NCBI GenBank assembly: GCA_016935565.1
Contig: JAFGQS010000123.1
Span: 1-40,604, forward strand
Reading direction: 5' to 3'
Source of the DNA: Deltaproteobacteria bacterium
GTDB taxonomy: Bacteria; Desulfobacterota; Syntrophia; Syntrophales; UBA6807
Length of the DNA stretch: 40,604 bases
Each line of letters begins with the position of its first letter. The stretch's first letter is position 1. Shown in pieces: positions 7,600-15,978 of this stretch. The translations under genes were made by a program, and so were the position numbers. Below the pieces are notes generated by a model. It was not told where the DNA came from and did no database searches. It worked only from the letters and a program-made list of their open reading frames with translations.

Positions 7600-9228
7600 A
7601 TGGACAAGAGAACGATACTTGCCATAGTACTGTCATTGATACTCGTGATGGGCTATCAATACCTTTTTTTAAAAAAACCCGCACCTGAACCAGGACAGCC
7701 TGCAACTGTACAAGCAACAAGCGATGTCACCGTCAAAAAGGATGTAACAGCAGACAAAACCATAACCACAGAACCTCCATCTCCCGAAAAATCGATAGTT
7801 AAGAAAGCGGATATCGGTGCCGTTGGAAAAGATATTAAAGTTATAACGCCCCTGTACACAGCAATATTTAATACGAGAGGGGCGGCGCTCAAGTCTTTTA
7901 AACTAAAAAACTATAATGTCAATGTTAAAAAGGACTCGGGCCTCGTTGAACTCGTGACCGGCACAAACGATATGGATTATCCGCTAAGCCTGTCGTTCTC
8001 AAAATCGAGCATCAATATAGCTTCAAACCTGATTTATGAGACAAATCAGACGACCATGGATCTGACGAAGCTCATGAATGAAAAAAAATTGATCTTCACC
8101 CGGTCATTTCCGGAAGAAGTAACGATTGAAAAGATATTTACTTTTTATCCGGACAAATACACCTTCGACCTTGAAGTACGCGTCGTCAACCTGTCGAAAG
8201 AGATATTCAAACAAAGTGCCTTACTCAGCTGGAATCAATATGCTGAGCCTGAAGCAAAATCGAGCAGGTACTATCACGAAGGCCCCATATCATATATCAA
8301 GAATGATGTTGAGACCGAAAAGATAAAAAATCTCGGACCTCCGAAGATTCTCGGCCCGGACATCTCGTGGGCAGGGTATGAAAGCAAGTATTTCATTGCT
8401 TCCGCCATACCCCAACAGCCTTCATTGACGAATCTTGTTATTTCCAAGGATTCACAAAATATTGTATCGGTAAGCCTTGAAGGTCCCAAGAACATTATTT
8501 TACCCGGACAAACAGGAACATTTCACTATAACCTATACCTCGGACCGAAAGACTACAGCATTTTGAAAGGGGAAGGAGTAGGTCTTGAAAATTCAATTAA
8601 CTTCGGCTCCTGGCTGAAATGGCTTGCCCTGCCGCTTCTCACAGCTTTGAAATATATCTATCATTATGTCCACAATTACGGAATTGCCATCCTGATATTG
8701 ACTGTACTGGTAAAGATCCTCTTCTGGCCTCTGGGAAATATCAGCTACCGGTCCATGAAGCAAATGCAAAATCTTCAGCCCAAGATAGAAGCTATTCGTG
8801 AAAAGTATAAGGGTGATAAAACAAAAGTAAATCAGGAAGTTATGGCGCTTTATAAATCTTATAAAGTCAATCCCATGAGCGGTTGCCTCCCCATGTTGAT
8901 CCAGCTTCCTGTATTTTTAGGCCTGTATAAGGCGCTCCTTTACTCGATAGAACTCCGCCATTCACCATTTTTCTTCTGGATACAGGATCTGTCTGCCAAA
9001 GATCCGTATTACATTACACCGATTATTATGGGGGCAACCATGTTCCTCCAGCAAAAGATGTCTCCTGCACCTAGCGGTGACCAAATGCAGGCAAAGATGA
9101 TGATGTGGATGCCCGTCATCTTTACATTCATGTTTTTAAGCTTCCCATCGGGACTGGTAATTTACTGGTTATTTAACAATGTTATCAGTATCGGTCAGCA
9201 ATACTATGTAAATAAGCGAACGTCCTGA
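7600..9228 (+). CDS. yidC: membrane protein insertase YidC
   Basis: Insertase that helps inner-membrane proteins fold and enter the bilayer, alone or with SecYEG. The 542-residue form is Gram-negative type. An N-terminal anchor (residues about 6-22) is followed by a Pro/Lys/Thr-rich linker, a large periplasmic P1 beta domain (about 75-325), and the conserved C-terminal core with membrane segments. The first core segment begins LALPLLTALKYIYHYVHNYGIAI, followed by the cytosolic coiled hairpin QMQNLQPKIEAIREKY. Further segments include MSGCLPMLIQLPVFLGLY and SFPSGLVIYWLFNN. A GGAG site precedes ATG 7600. It is co-directional with yidD and jag. Confidence 0.97.
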   Translation: MDKRTILAIVLSLILVMGYQYLFLKKPAPEPGQPATVQATSDVTVKKDVTADKTITTEPPSPEKSIVKKADIGAVGKDIKVITPLYTAIFNTRGAALKSFKLKNYNVNVKKDSGLVELVTGTNDMDYPLSLSFSKSSINIASNLIYETNQTTMDLTKLMNEKKLIFTRSFPEEVTIEKIFTFYPDKYTFDLEVRVVNLSKEIFKQSALLSWNQYAEPEAKSSRYYHEGPISYIKNDVETEKIKNLGPPKILGPDISWAGYESKYFIASAIPQQPSLTNLVISKDSQNIVSVSLEGPKNIILPGQTGTFHYNLYLGPKDYSILKGEGVGLENSINFGSWLKWLALPLLTALKYIYHYVHNYGIAILILTVLVKILFWPLGNISYRSMKQMQNLQPKIEAIREKYKGDKTKVNQEVMALYKSYKVNPMSGCLPMLIQLPVFLGLYKALLYSIELRHSPFFFWIQDLSAKDPYYITPIIMGATMFLQQKMSPAPSGDQMQAKMMMWMPVIFTFMFLSFPSGLVIYWLFNNVISIGQQYYVNKRTS

Positions 9229-9244
9229 AACGAGGTAACCCACT

Positions 9245-9982
9245 ATGGATACGAAAACAATAGAGATCGAAGGAAAAACTATTGATGATGCCATTGAAAA
9301 AGCATGTCAAGAATATGATTTGCCCAGGGAGAAATTGAATATAGAAATCATTTCAGAAGGTTCATCTGGATTTCTCGGTCTGGTTGGATCCAAAAAAGCG
9401 TGTATCAGAGCCAGCATTATGTCTATTGACTTAACCATGGAAAGTCCTCCGAAAGAAAGAATGGAATCAACCTTTACAGCCGCACAATCAGAAAAGGCTG
9501 ATGTGCCCCGGACAGAAGAGATTAAAGAATCTCTGGCAGCGAAAGCAAAAGAAAAACTTGACGGTATTCTCAAGCGTATGGGTCTTGATTTTCCGGTGCA
9601 CGTTGAGGAAACATCGGAAACCATTATATTAAAGATTGAAGGGGACGGCAGCGGCCTTCTCATCGGTAAAGGGGGCCAAACTCTGGACGCTTTGCAGTAT
9701 ATTGTTAATAAGGCATCGAATAAAAATGGAAAAGGGCGGAAAAGAATAATCCTGGATACGGAAGATTATAGAAAGAGAAGAGAGAAAACCCTTATTGCCC
9801 TGGCGGAGAAACTGGGTGAAAAAGTAAAAAAAACGAAAAAGCCCGTTACCGTTAATCCTATGAATGCCCATGATCGCAGGATAATCCATCTGGCTCTTCA
9901 GGATGACAAACAGTTAACCACAAAAAGCCGCGGTGAAGGAGCCTTTAGGAAGATTATCATAGTGCCGGCCAGGAAGAGTTAA
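9245..9982 (+). CDS. jag: RNA-binding protein Jag/KhpB (SpoIIIJ-associated)
   Basis: A 245-residue cytosolic RNA-binding protein. The Jag-N domain covers about residues 1-52 (KTIEIEGKTIDDAIEKACQ). An Asp/Glu-rich linker follows, then a KH domain with GLLIGKGGQTLDALQ (about 137-151) and a C-terminal R3H domain (NPMNAHDRRIIHLAL) carrying the Arg-x3-His pattern. The gene begins 16 bases after yidC with a GAGGT site. The yidC-jag pairing is widely conserved and suggests a link between RNA binding and membrane protein biogenesis or cell-envelope growth. Confidence 0.95.
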   Translation: MDTKTIEIEGKTIDDAIEKACQEYDLPREKLNIEIISEGSSGFLGLVGSKKACIRASIMSIDLTMESPPKERMESTFTAAQSEKADVPRTEEIKESLAAKAKEKLDGILKRMGLDFPVHVEETSETIILKIEGDGSGLLIGKGGQTLDALQYIVNKASNKNGKGRKRIILDTEDYRKRREKTLIALAEKLGEKVKKTKKPVTVNPMNAHDRRIIHLALQDDKQLTTKSRGEGAFRKIIIVPARKS

Positions 9983-10072
9983 GAGCTGAATCGAGCACAC
10001 CGGATTATCAACAGGCAATGTTGAATGGCCATACCTGAAATTATGAACATTAGACCGTAAACTTATAACTAA

Positions 10073-11455
10073 ATGCTGGTTCAGGAAGATACCATTGCAG
10101 CCATAGCCACACCGAAGGGTGTCGGTGGAATCGGGATCATCAGGATCAGTGGTCCGAAAGCAGAGGAAATCGGGCACCGTTTGTTTAAGCCCCAAAAATG
10201 TTCCTTTCCCCTTCAAAGCCATCACCTCTATTACGGAAATATTGTATCACTCGACACGGGTGCCATCCTGGACGAAGCCTTACTCTCCATAATGAGAAAA
10301 CCTCATTCATATACGGGAGAAGACACCATTGAAATCAACTGCCATGGGGGTCCCATTGTTCTCGAAGCTGTCTTGCATGAAGCCGTAAAAGCGGGATCAC
10401 GTCTCGCCGAACCGGGAGAATTTACCAAAAGGGCCTATCTTAATGGGCGTCTTGACCTTGCACAGGCTGAAGCAGTTATCGATCTCATCATGGCGCAATC
10501 AAACCGCGGTCTCAGCCTCGCACTTTCCCATCTCAAGGGAAACGTATCTCAGAAAGTCCACTCTCTCCGCTCATCTTTGATTGAGATCCTCGCACACCTT
10601 GAAACGTTAATCGACTTCACGGAAGAAGATATTAATATTTCCCCGTCGTCAGAACTTGCAGATGCTGTCCAACACATAATCGACGATATAGAAGAAATTC
10701 TTGCAACATATAGTGAAGGGAAAACGGTGCGGGATGGTCTGAGCATTATCATTACGGGAAAACCGAATGTGGGCAAATCAAGCCTCCTGAACCGGTTACT
10801 TGGGGAAAAACGTGCCATTATCACACCCATACCGGGGACAACGCGGGACTTTATCGAAGAGGCGCTCCTCATTAAAGGAATCCCGGTAAAATTAATCGAC
10901 ACAGCCGGAATCAGAGAGGTAAAAGATCAGATAGAAGCGGAGGGTATAAAACTGGTATGGGAAAAGATTTCATCGGCCGATATCGTTATCATACTCCTTG
11001 ATGGAAGCACCCGTATTACAGAAGAGGATTTGGAAGTCATCGAGAAAAACAAAGGTAAGGAAATCATTCTTGCCGTCAACAAGTCTGACCTCCCTTCACA
11101 GATTCAAGACAACGATTTAGGAATGACTGTTTCCGGCGTTGACCCGATCTGGATATCGGCAAAATATGGGGATGGTATCCCCCAGTTGACGGAAAAAATT
11201 TACGAACTGGCGGTGGGAAACAAACGGACTACTGAGTCGGACGTCGTATTATCCAATCTTCGCCACAAGGTTGCCTTCGAAAAAGCACGTGACCTGCTCA
11301 CCGTCGCATACAATACTATCCTTCAAGGGCTCTCTCCCGAACTTGCAGCCTTTGACATAAAAGAATCTCTCGAACACCTGGGAGATATTATAGGAGAGAC
11401 CACCAATGAAGATGTTTTAGACAGGATCTTTTCAACGTTTTGTATTGGAAAATAA
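10073..11455 (+). CDS. mnmE: tRNA modification GTPase MnmE
   Basis: MnmE works with MnmG to place a carboxymethylaminomethyl-type group on U34 of certain tRNAs. The 460-residue protein has the N-terminal folate-binding domain (EDTIAAIATPKGVGGIGIIRISG), a helical domain and an inserted GTPase domain. The GTPase motifs are GKPNVGKSS (G1), TPIPGTTRDF (G2), DTAGIR (G3) and NKSD (G4). The C-terminal CIGK catalytic signature is present. ATG 10073 has no clear Shine-Dalgarno, although no alternative start fits better. MnmG is not in the window. Confidence 0.97.
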   Translation: MLVQEDTIAAIATPKGVGGIGIIRISGPKAEEIGHRLFKPQKCSFPLQSHHLYYGNIVSLDTGAILDEALLSIMRKPHSYTGEDTIEINCHGGPIVLEAVLHEAVKAGSRLAEPGEFTKRAYLNGRLDLAQAEAVIDLIMAQSNRGLSLALSHLKGNVSQKVHSLRSSLIEILAHLETLIDFTEEDINISPSSELADAVQHIIDDIEEILATYSEGKTVRDGLSIIITGKPNVGKSSLLNRLLGEKRAIITPIPGTTRDFIEEALLIKGIPVKLIDTAGIREVKDQIEAEGIKLVWEKISSADIVIILLDGSTRITEEDLEVIEKNKGKEIILAVNKSDLPSQIQDNDLGMTVSGVDPIWISAKYGDGIPQLTEKIYELAVGNKRTTESDVVLSNLRHKVAFEKARDLLTVAYNTILQGLSPELAAFDIKESLEHLGDIIGETTNEDVLDRIFSTFCIGK

Positions 11456-11478
11456 AAATACTTCCAGGATGAAATGTG

Positions 11479-11811
11479 ATGACCGAATATACCCACGAAG
11501 AACTGGACAAAGAAGTACAGTTTATTGCAGGAAACTACCGTTTTATCGAGGAGGACCGTCTGCCTTATAAGGGGCGAGACATAGTGTACGTGGTTGGTGT
11601 AGCCGTGGTGGACAATTCGTGTTGCGGCACCGGCGGCTGCCGTTTTATCCGCGTGCCCGGCTATGTCGTCTCCTGGAAGGCTACAACCGATGGCTCAAAC
11701 CTTCCTGTAAGTACAATTGAGCCAATAAAGGATGAAGAAGAACGAAAAGATATTAAGAATCTGTTGGATAGAGAATATCAGCATACACAGATCTTCTTTG
11801 ACGATGGATGA
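11479..11811 (+). CDS. small conserved-looking cytosolic protein with CCGTGGC motif
   Basis: A 110-residue acidic protein with no signal peptide or membrane segment. ATG 11479 is preferred over GTG 11476 because AGGA lies nine bases upstream. The notable part is a tight cluster, VVDNSCCGTGGCRFIRVPGYV, with three Cys within seven residues. It is followed by a strand ending in Trp-Lys and then a charged helix (DEEERKDIKNLL). The Cys cluster could bind a metal or cofactor. It starts 23 bp after mnmE and may share its transcript. I do not recognise the family. Confidence 0.7.
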   Translation: MTEYTHEELDKEVQFIAGNYRFIEEDRLPYKGRDIVYVVGVAVVDNSCCGTGGCRFIRVPGYVVSWKATTDGSNLPVSTIEPIKDEEERKDIKNLLDREYQHTQIFFDDG

Positions 11812-11815
11812 AAAA

Positions 11816-11830
11816 TCGGCACATTGCCGA
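11816..11830. terminator. compact hairpin after the Cys-rich gene
   Basis: TCGGCA-cat-TGCCGA is a perfect six-bp stem with a three-base loop, five bases after the stop at 11811. On the minus strand it is followed by TTTTT, so it would terminate leftward transcripts better than rightward ones. Confidence 0.45.
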
Positions 11831-11902
11831 CTGTCAGGACTGAGAAGAATGCCCATGGCCAATGGCTCAAGGCAAAAAAAGGATTCATGTTTCTGTTTTC
11901 AT

Positions 11903-11935
11903 AAAAAAACAGGGAACAATATTTTGCTCCCTGTT
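11903..11935 (-). terminator. rho-independent terminator of the HDAC-like gene
   Basis: On the minus strand CAGGGAGCAA pairs with TTGTTCCCTG with one mismatch (two more A-T pairs extend the base), and a run of seven T follows. It lies about 45 bp after the stop of the HDAC-like gene. Confidence 0.8.
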
Positions 11936-11969
11936 GACTTCTGACTACTGACTTCTGACTTCCGACCCC
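11935..11969. repeat. degenerate heptamer array TGACTTC x5
   Basis: Consecutive seven-base units read TGACTTC, TGACTAC, TGACTTC, TGACTTC, CGACCCC, then TGA. It sits between the terminator and the 3' end of the HDAC-like gene. Similar heptads recur at 12828-12862 and 12925-12959. Confidence 0.75.
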
Positions 11970-11979
11970 TGATAACGCC

Positions 11980-12720
11980 TTACCCTTCCATCCCTTTGAT
12001 GAGGGCCATTGCATTCTGGCCGATGACACGGTGGTTATACCCGCCCTCAAGAATCGCAAAACAACCGCCACCGCTCCGCTGACTTGCCAGGCGTACCATC
12101 TGACCTATCTCTCTGTAATTATCTGTGGTCAGCAGTCCTCCCCAATCTGCTTCATGGTTATCAAAACCGGCAGAAATACCAATAATATCAGCATCATCCG
12201 GAAGAGTTTCTTCTATTTCCCTGAGGTAACGATTCGAATCGACTGCAGACGGATTGCACAGGGTTACATAGTCCGTATTTCCCAGGAGATTAACCGTTCC
12301 ATCACCAAAATGAAGATCGATATCAAGGATGAAGGCTTTATTTATTTTGCCCTGCCTTTTGAGCTTCGAAATTGCAATTGCCATGTTATTGAAGAAACAG
12401 AATCCCCACGCACTATTGGCGGAGGCATGATGTCCCGGCGGCCGAATCAGGCCGAAACATGGCTCTTCCAATCCGATGCTTGCCGCCTGAATAGCGCCGC
12501 CCGCCGCTAAAGCAGCTATCTCATAAAGACCCATCCGATTGATATGATCAATGTGATATTCCGTATGGCAGGCCTCGATATCCTCTCTCTGAGCGGGAAT
12601 GGCCTCGACAAAGGCAACCTTATCACGAATTGCTTCGACGACGGCCTCTATACGACCTTCGGCAGCAGCAGGATCGGAACAATATGACTGGTTAAAGCCC
12701 TCATGATATACTACTTTCAT
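11980..12720 (-). CDS. compact histone deacetylase family hydrolase
   Basis: A 246-residue zinc hydrolase of the arginase/deacetylase fold. Family members remove acetyl or other acyl groups from lysines, polyamines or small molecules. Catalytic features present are the His pair in RPPGHHA (H97-H98), Zn ligands D135 and H137 in DIDLHFGDGT and D187 in SAGFDNH, and the transition-state Tyr in EGGY (Y228). It is shorter than the roughly 300-370 residues usual for the family, mainly at the N-terminus and in loops, so the pocket may be open. ATG 12720 has a good GGGGAGG site. It stands alone with its own terminator. The real substrate cannot be told from the sequence. Confidence 0.9.
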   Translation of the reverse strand: MKVVYHEGFNQSYCSDPAAAEGRIEAVVEAIRDKVAFVEAIPAQREDIEACHTEYHIDHINRMGLYEIAALAAGGAIQAASIGLEEPCFGLIRPPGHHASANSAWGFCFFNNMAIAISKLKRQGKINKAFILDIDLHFGDGTVNLLGNTDYVTLCNPSAVDSNRYLREIEETLPDDADIIGISAGFDNHEADWGGLLTTDNYREIGQMVRLASQRSGGGCFAILEGGYNHRVIGQNAMALIKGMEG

Positions 12721-12827
12721 CAATTTCCTCCCCTTTCTCGTCTTTATTGTTCATCTTATGTATCAATAAACATGAATTACCGTCAACGATTAATACACTG
12801 CATCTCCGGAAGTCTTTTTCACAGCTC

Positions 12828-12862
12828 GGAAATCGAAAACCGGAATTCGTGAATCGTGATGC
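12828..12862. repeat. degenerate heptamer array (GTGAATC-like) x5
   Basis: Units read GGAAATC, GAAAACC, GGAATTC, GTGAATC, GTGATGC. The array lies in the non-coding 249 bp between the HDAC-like gene and the ABC exporter operon. Confidence 0.6.
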
Positions 12863-12924
12863 GAACTTTTGCATCTGTGCATACGCTTTTCATTACCAAC
12901 TCTCTGGTCCTACAACGCCCCTCT

Positions 12925-12959
12925 TCTGACTCCTGTTTTCTGACTTCTTACTATCTGAG
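12925..12959. repeat. degenerate heptamer array (TCTGACT-like) x5
   Basis: Units read TCTGACT, CCTGTTT, TCTGACT, TCTTACT, ATCTGAG. The core TCTGACT is the same heptad, in another phase, as the TGACTTC array at 11935-11969. It ends 10 bp before the stop of the exporter permease, where no normal terminator is visible. Confidence 0.6.
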
Positions 12960-12969
12960 AGCTAACACA

Positions 12970-14091
12970 TCAATCCAACCGCTTTCTGAAGCGACTCACG
13001 GCACCGGTGAATACGATAAACCCGATGATCGCCAGTGCTACAAGCTGTGGCCAGAGCACGGAAAGACCGACCCCCTTGAGAAATACCCCTCGAATAACAA
13101 CGAGAAAGAACCGGAGAGGATTGAGATAGCTCAGCCATTGGACGACTTCGGGCATATTCGCGATGGGAAAGACAAAACCACTGAGCATGAAAAAAGGCAG
13201 AATGAAAAAGAATGTGGTCATCATGGCCTGTTGCTGCGTCGATGAAATTGTCGATATAAAAAGCCCGATTCCCAGCGTACTCAGAAGGAAGAGACAGGTA
13301 GCAAAAGCGAGAAGGACGATACTCCCCGCCAGGGGAATGTTAAACCAGAATATGGCAAAGACGGTTACAGCCACCATTTGAGCCAGAGCGATAATAATAT
13401 ACGGGATTGTCTTCCCCAGTATCAATTCAAATGATTTGACCGGTGTAACAATGAGTTGCTCCATGGTTCCTGCTTCTTTCTCTTTAATGATAGCCATGGA
13501 GGTAAACAGTAATGTCAGGATCATAATCAAGAAAGCCACGATCCCGGGAACGAAAAAGTTATGACTGTACAGGTTCGGATTATACCAGGTCCGTACCCTT
13601 CCATCGATCTTTCCATAATCCATCCTGAAAGGATACAGTTCCTTGATCAGGGTCTGATTCAAGCCGTCCAAGACGAGTGACGTATAGGCAATCCTGACAG
13701 AGGCCATATTACTCATGCTCCCGTCGGCAAGGATCTGAATGCGTGCCGTTTCTCCTTTTCGTATTCGCTCACTAAAATCGGGATGAACCTTGATCGCCAG
13801 ATCAATTTTTCTTCGTAAAAGCTTTTGTTCCAGGTTTCCCGGCTTATCCGTGACATAGACGATAGTAAATGTCTTGTTGGCATTGAAGGCATCCATCAGC
13901 ATTCGGCTTTCTTTTGTTCGAGACTGATCGAGAAATCCCACGGTAATATTTCTGATATCCGTCGTCACGACGTATCCGAAGACGAGCAACTGGACCAGCG
14001 GTGCAATAACCAAAATGGGCCTGTTCTTTTTATCTCTGAAAAGCTGGATAAATTCCTTGCGAACCAGTTCTCGAATTCGAAGCCATCTCAC
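12970..14091 (-). CDS. ABC-2 type transporter permease, YbhR-like
   Basis: A 373-residue inner-membrane permease of a multidrug or cell-envelope ABC exporter. The layout is an N-terminal cytosolic piece (RELVRKEFIQLFRDKKNR), one membrane helix, a long periplasmic domain (about residues 45-180) and five C-terminal helices with the ABC-2 hallmark KEKEAGTMEQLIVTPV. It starts at GTG 14091, with GGAGGG across the end of the upstream permease. It is the last gene of a five-gene operon and pairs with the homologous permease upstream to form a heterodimeric channel. Confidence 0.93.
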   Translation of the reverse strand: MRWLRIRELVRKEFIQLFRDKKNRPILVIAPLVQLLVFGYVVTTDIRNITVGFLDQSRTKESRMLMDAFNANKTFTIVYVTDKPGNLEQKLLRRKIDLAIKVHPDFSERIRKGETARIQILADGSMSNMASVRIAYTSLVLDGLNQTLIKELYPFRMDYGKIDGRVRTWYNPNLYSHNFFVPGIVAFLIMILTLLFTSMAIIKEKEAGTMEQLIVTPVKSFELILGKTIPYIIIALAQMVAVTVFAIFWFNIPLAGSIVLLAFATCLFLLSTLGIGLFISTISSTQQQAMMTTFFFILPFFMLSGFVFPIANMPEVVQWLSYLNPLRFFLVVIRGVFLKGVGLSVLWPQLVALAIIGFIVFTGAVSRFRKRLD

Positions 14092-14092
14092 G

Positions 14093-15226
14093 TTACATAC
14101 CCTCCCGTTTCAGCTTGATAAAGGTAAGCGATGCAAGAATAAGAAGCATAACGGTTAAAATGAGGTAACTGGGCCACAACACCTCGAGTCCAAGGCTCCG
14201 CAAGTAAAGTCCGTTGAGAATGTCGATAAAATATTTTGCAGGAACGACATAAGTAATGACCTGGAGTATCTTCGGCATGTTAACGATGGGGAAAACAAAA
14301 TCGGAAAGGAGAAGAGACGGCAAGTAGGTAATCAGCACGGCCATCTGATTGGCCACCAGTTGCGATTTCGTAATAATCGAAATCAACAAACCGAGCGCAA
14401 GGGCAACGGCAAGATAGAGGGATGCAGCGAGAACAAGCAACCAGAAACTGGACTTCATAACAACGTCAAAAAGCACCTGCCCCATCAGAACGGCCACAAG
14501 GACATCGGTCAGCCCGATAAAAAAATAGGGAATCGCCTTCCCGGTCAGAAATTCCCCGGCACCGAGAGGAAGTGAGAATAACGTTTCCATCGTACCGTTT
14601 TCGTATTCTCGGGCAATAACAAGAGAGGTCAGCATTGCTCCGACAATCATAATAATAATTGCTATAATACCGGGAACGATGAAATGCCTGCTCTCAAGGT
14701 CCTCGTTGAACCAGACCCGTATCTGTCCTTCAATCGGCGGCTTTATTTTTTCCATCCCTTTGCGTTCGAGGAAATCAAAGAGCAAGCCGTTATTATATTC
14801 TCCGACAAATCTCGTCATATACCCCACGGACATACTGGCGAAATTAGGGTCACTGCCATCAAAAAGAAGCTGAATCGGGGCTTCACGGTCTGCCTTTATG
14901 TTTTCTGTCCAATCAGGTGGGATAATAACGGCCATGGTTGTCCAGCCGTGGTCCAGGTATTTGTTGACTTCATCCGTATCGGAGAGGTAACCGATAATAT
15001 TAAAATAAGAAGAGGCATCCAGTTTGCGAAGAAAATCCCGGCTGAACGATGTTCTATCCTGATCCACAACCACGGTCTCGATATTATCCACATCGAGGCT
15101 GAGAGCGTATCCGAAGAGAAGAATTAATAAAAGTGGAATTGCAAAAGCCAGATACAGGCTCCTGAAATCTCGGATCAGATGGTAGAATTCTTTACGGGCT
15201 ATCGCCTTTATCTTTATAGGATTCAA
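14093..15226 (-). CDS. ABC-2 type transporter permease, YbhS-like
   Basis: A 377-residue partner permease with the same layout: KEFYHLIRDFRSLYLA, a first helix, a periplasmic domain, then five helices with AREYENGTMETLFSLPL as the ABC-2 signature. The start is TTG 15226, whose TTGA overlaps the TGA of the preceding ATPase gene; GGAG lies six bases upstream. The overlap implies translational coupling. Confidence 0.93.
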   Translation of the reverse strand: MNPIKIKAIARKEFYHLIRDFRSLYLAFAIPLLLILLFGYALSLDVDNIETVVVDQDRTSFSRDFLRKLDASSYFNIIGYLSDTDEVNKYLDHGWTTMAVIIPPDWTENIKADREAPIQLLFDGSDPNFASMSVGYMTRFVGEYNNGLLFDFLERKGMEKIKPPIEGQIRVWFNEDLESRHFIVPGIIAIIIMIVGAMLTSLVIAREYENGTMETLFSLPLGAGEFLTGKAIPYFFIGLTDVLVAVLMGQVLFDVVMKSSFWLLVLAASLYLAVALALGLLISIITKSQLVANQMAVLITYLPSLLLSDFVFPIVNMPKILQVITYVVPAKYFIDILNGLYLRSLGLEVLWPSYLILTVMLLILASLTFIKLKREGM

Positions 15227-15978
15227 TTGTTACTCCGAGACATTAATTGTATGAATACATCGTTCAGATCCGCATCAGGTTTACCGGGCATGGTTTGAGT
15301 AATTATTTCCCCAGGGCTTCCGACGGCGACGATTTTTCCCTCGTTGATCATAACGATTCGCTCGCAGTTTAACGCCTCATCCATGTAGTGCGTCGTCACA
15401 AATACCGTTACACCCCCTTCGGCAAGCGTACCGATAAAATCCCAGAAGTGGCGGCGAGTCAGCGGATCAACACCCGACGTCGGTTCATCAAGGAACAGAA
15501 TATCCGGCTTGTGAAGAAGTGCACAGCCAAGTGCCAGCCTCTGACGCCAGCCCGGAGGCAAATCATGGGTGAGGCGATCACGTACATCAGAGAGTCGGAC
15601 AAGCTCAAGGATCCATTCGATTCTCTCTTTCCACTGATCAAGTGGGGTATTATAGACTCCCAGATAAAAACGAATGTTTTCAAGAGATGACAGCTCTTCG
15701 TACAGGGAAAATTTCTGGGACATATAGCCGATGGATTGTTTGATATTCTCAGGTTCTGTCCAGATGTCATATCCGGCCACCTCTCCATGACCGGATGTCG
15801 GTTTCAGGATTCCGCAGAGCATGCGGATTGTTGTCGATTTTCCGGAACCGTTTGATCCAAGGAAACCGAATATCTCGCCTTTTTTTACTGAAAATGAAAT
15901 TTTATCGACGGCGACAAAATCTCCGAATTTCTTTTCCAGTTCCTTCACGTGAATTGCATCAGACCTTGAAGTTGTCAT
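15223..15978 (-). CDS. ABC transporter ATPase, second of a pair
   Basis: A 251-residue nucleotide-binding subunit. ATG 15978 is chosen because the earlier part of the frame only shadows the upstream ATPase gene and the protein then starts, as usual, just before the domain (IHVKELEKKFGDF). Walker A is GSNGSGKST, the Q-loop is YMSQ, the ABC signature is degenerate (HDLPPGWRQRLALG instead of LSGGQ), Walker B is ILFLDEPTSGVD and the switch His is in TTHYMDE. The gene overlaps the 3' end of the first ATPase by 20 bp. In E. coli YbhF the two ATPase halves are one polypeptide; here they are separate genes. Confidence 0.93.
   Translation of the reverse strand: MTTSRSDAIHVKELEKKFGDFVAVDKISFSVKKGEIFGFLGSNGSGKSTTIRMLCGILKPTSGHGEVAGYDIWTEPENIKQSIGYMSQKFSLYEELSSLENIRFYLGVYNTPLDQWKERIEWILELVRLSDVRDRLTHDLPPGWRQRLALGCALLHKPDILFLDEPTSGVDPLTRRHFWDFIGTLAEGGVTVFVTTHYMDEALNCERIVMINEGKIVAVGSPGEIITQTMPGKPDADLNDVFIQLMSRSNN

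Noticed and set aside
7656-7892. Minus-strand ORF inside yidC
   Set aside because: Shadow frame of the YidC linker region; no ribosome binding site.
14684-15127. Plus-strand 147-codon ORF inside the exporter region
   Set aside because: Antisense to a well-supported ABC-2 permease gene; no homology-like motif.
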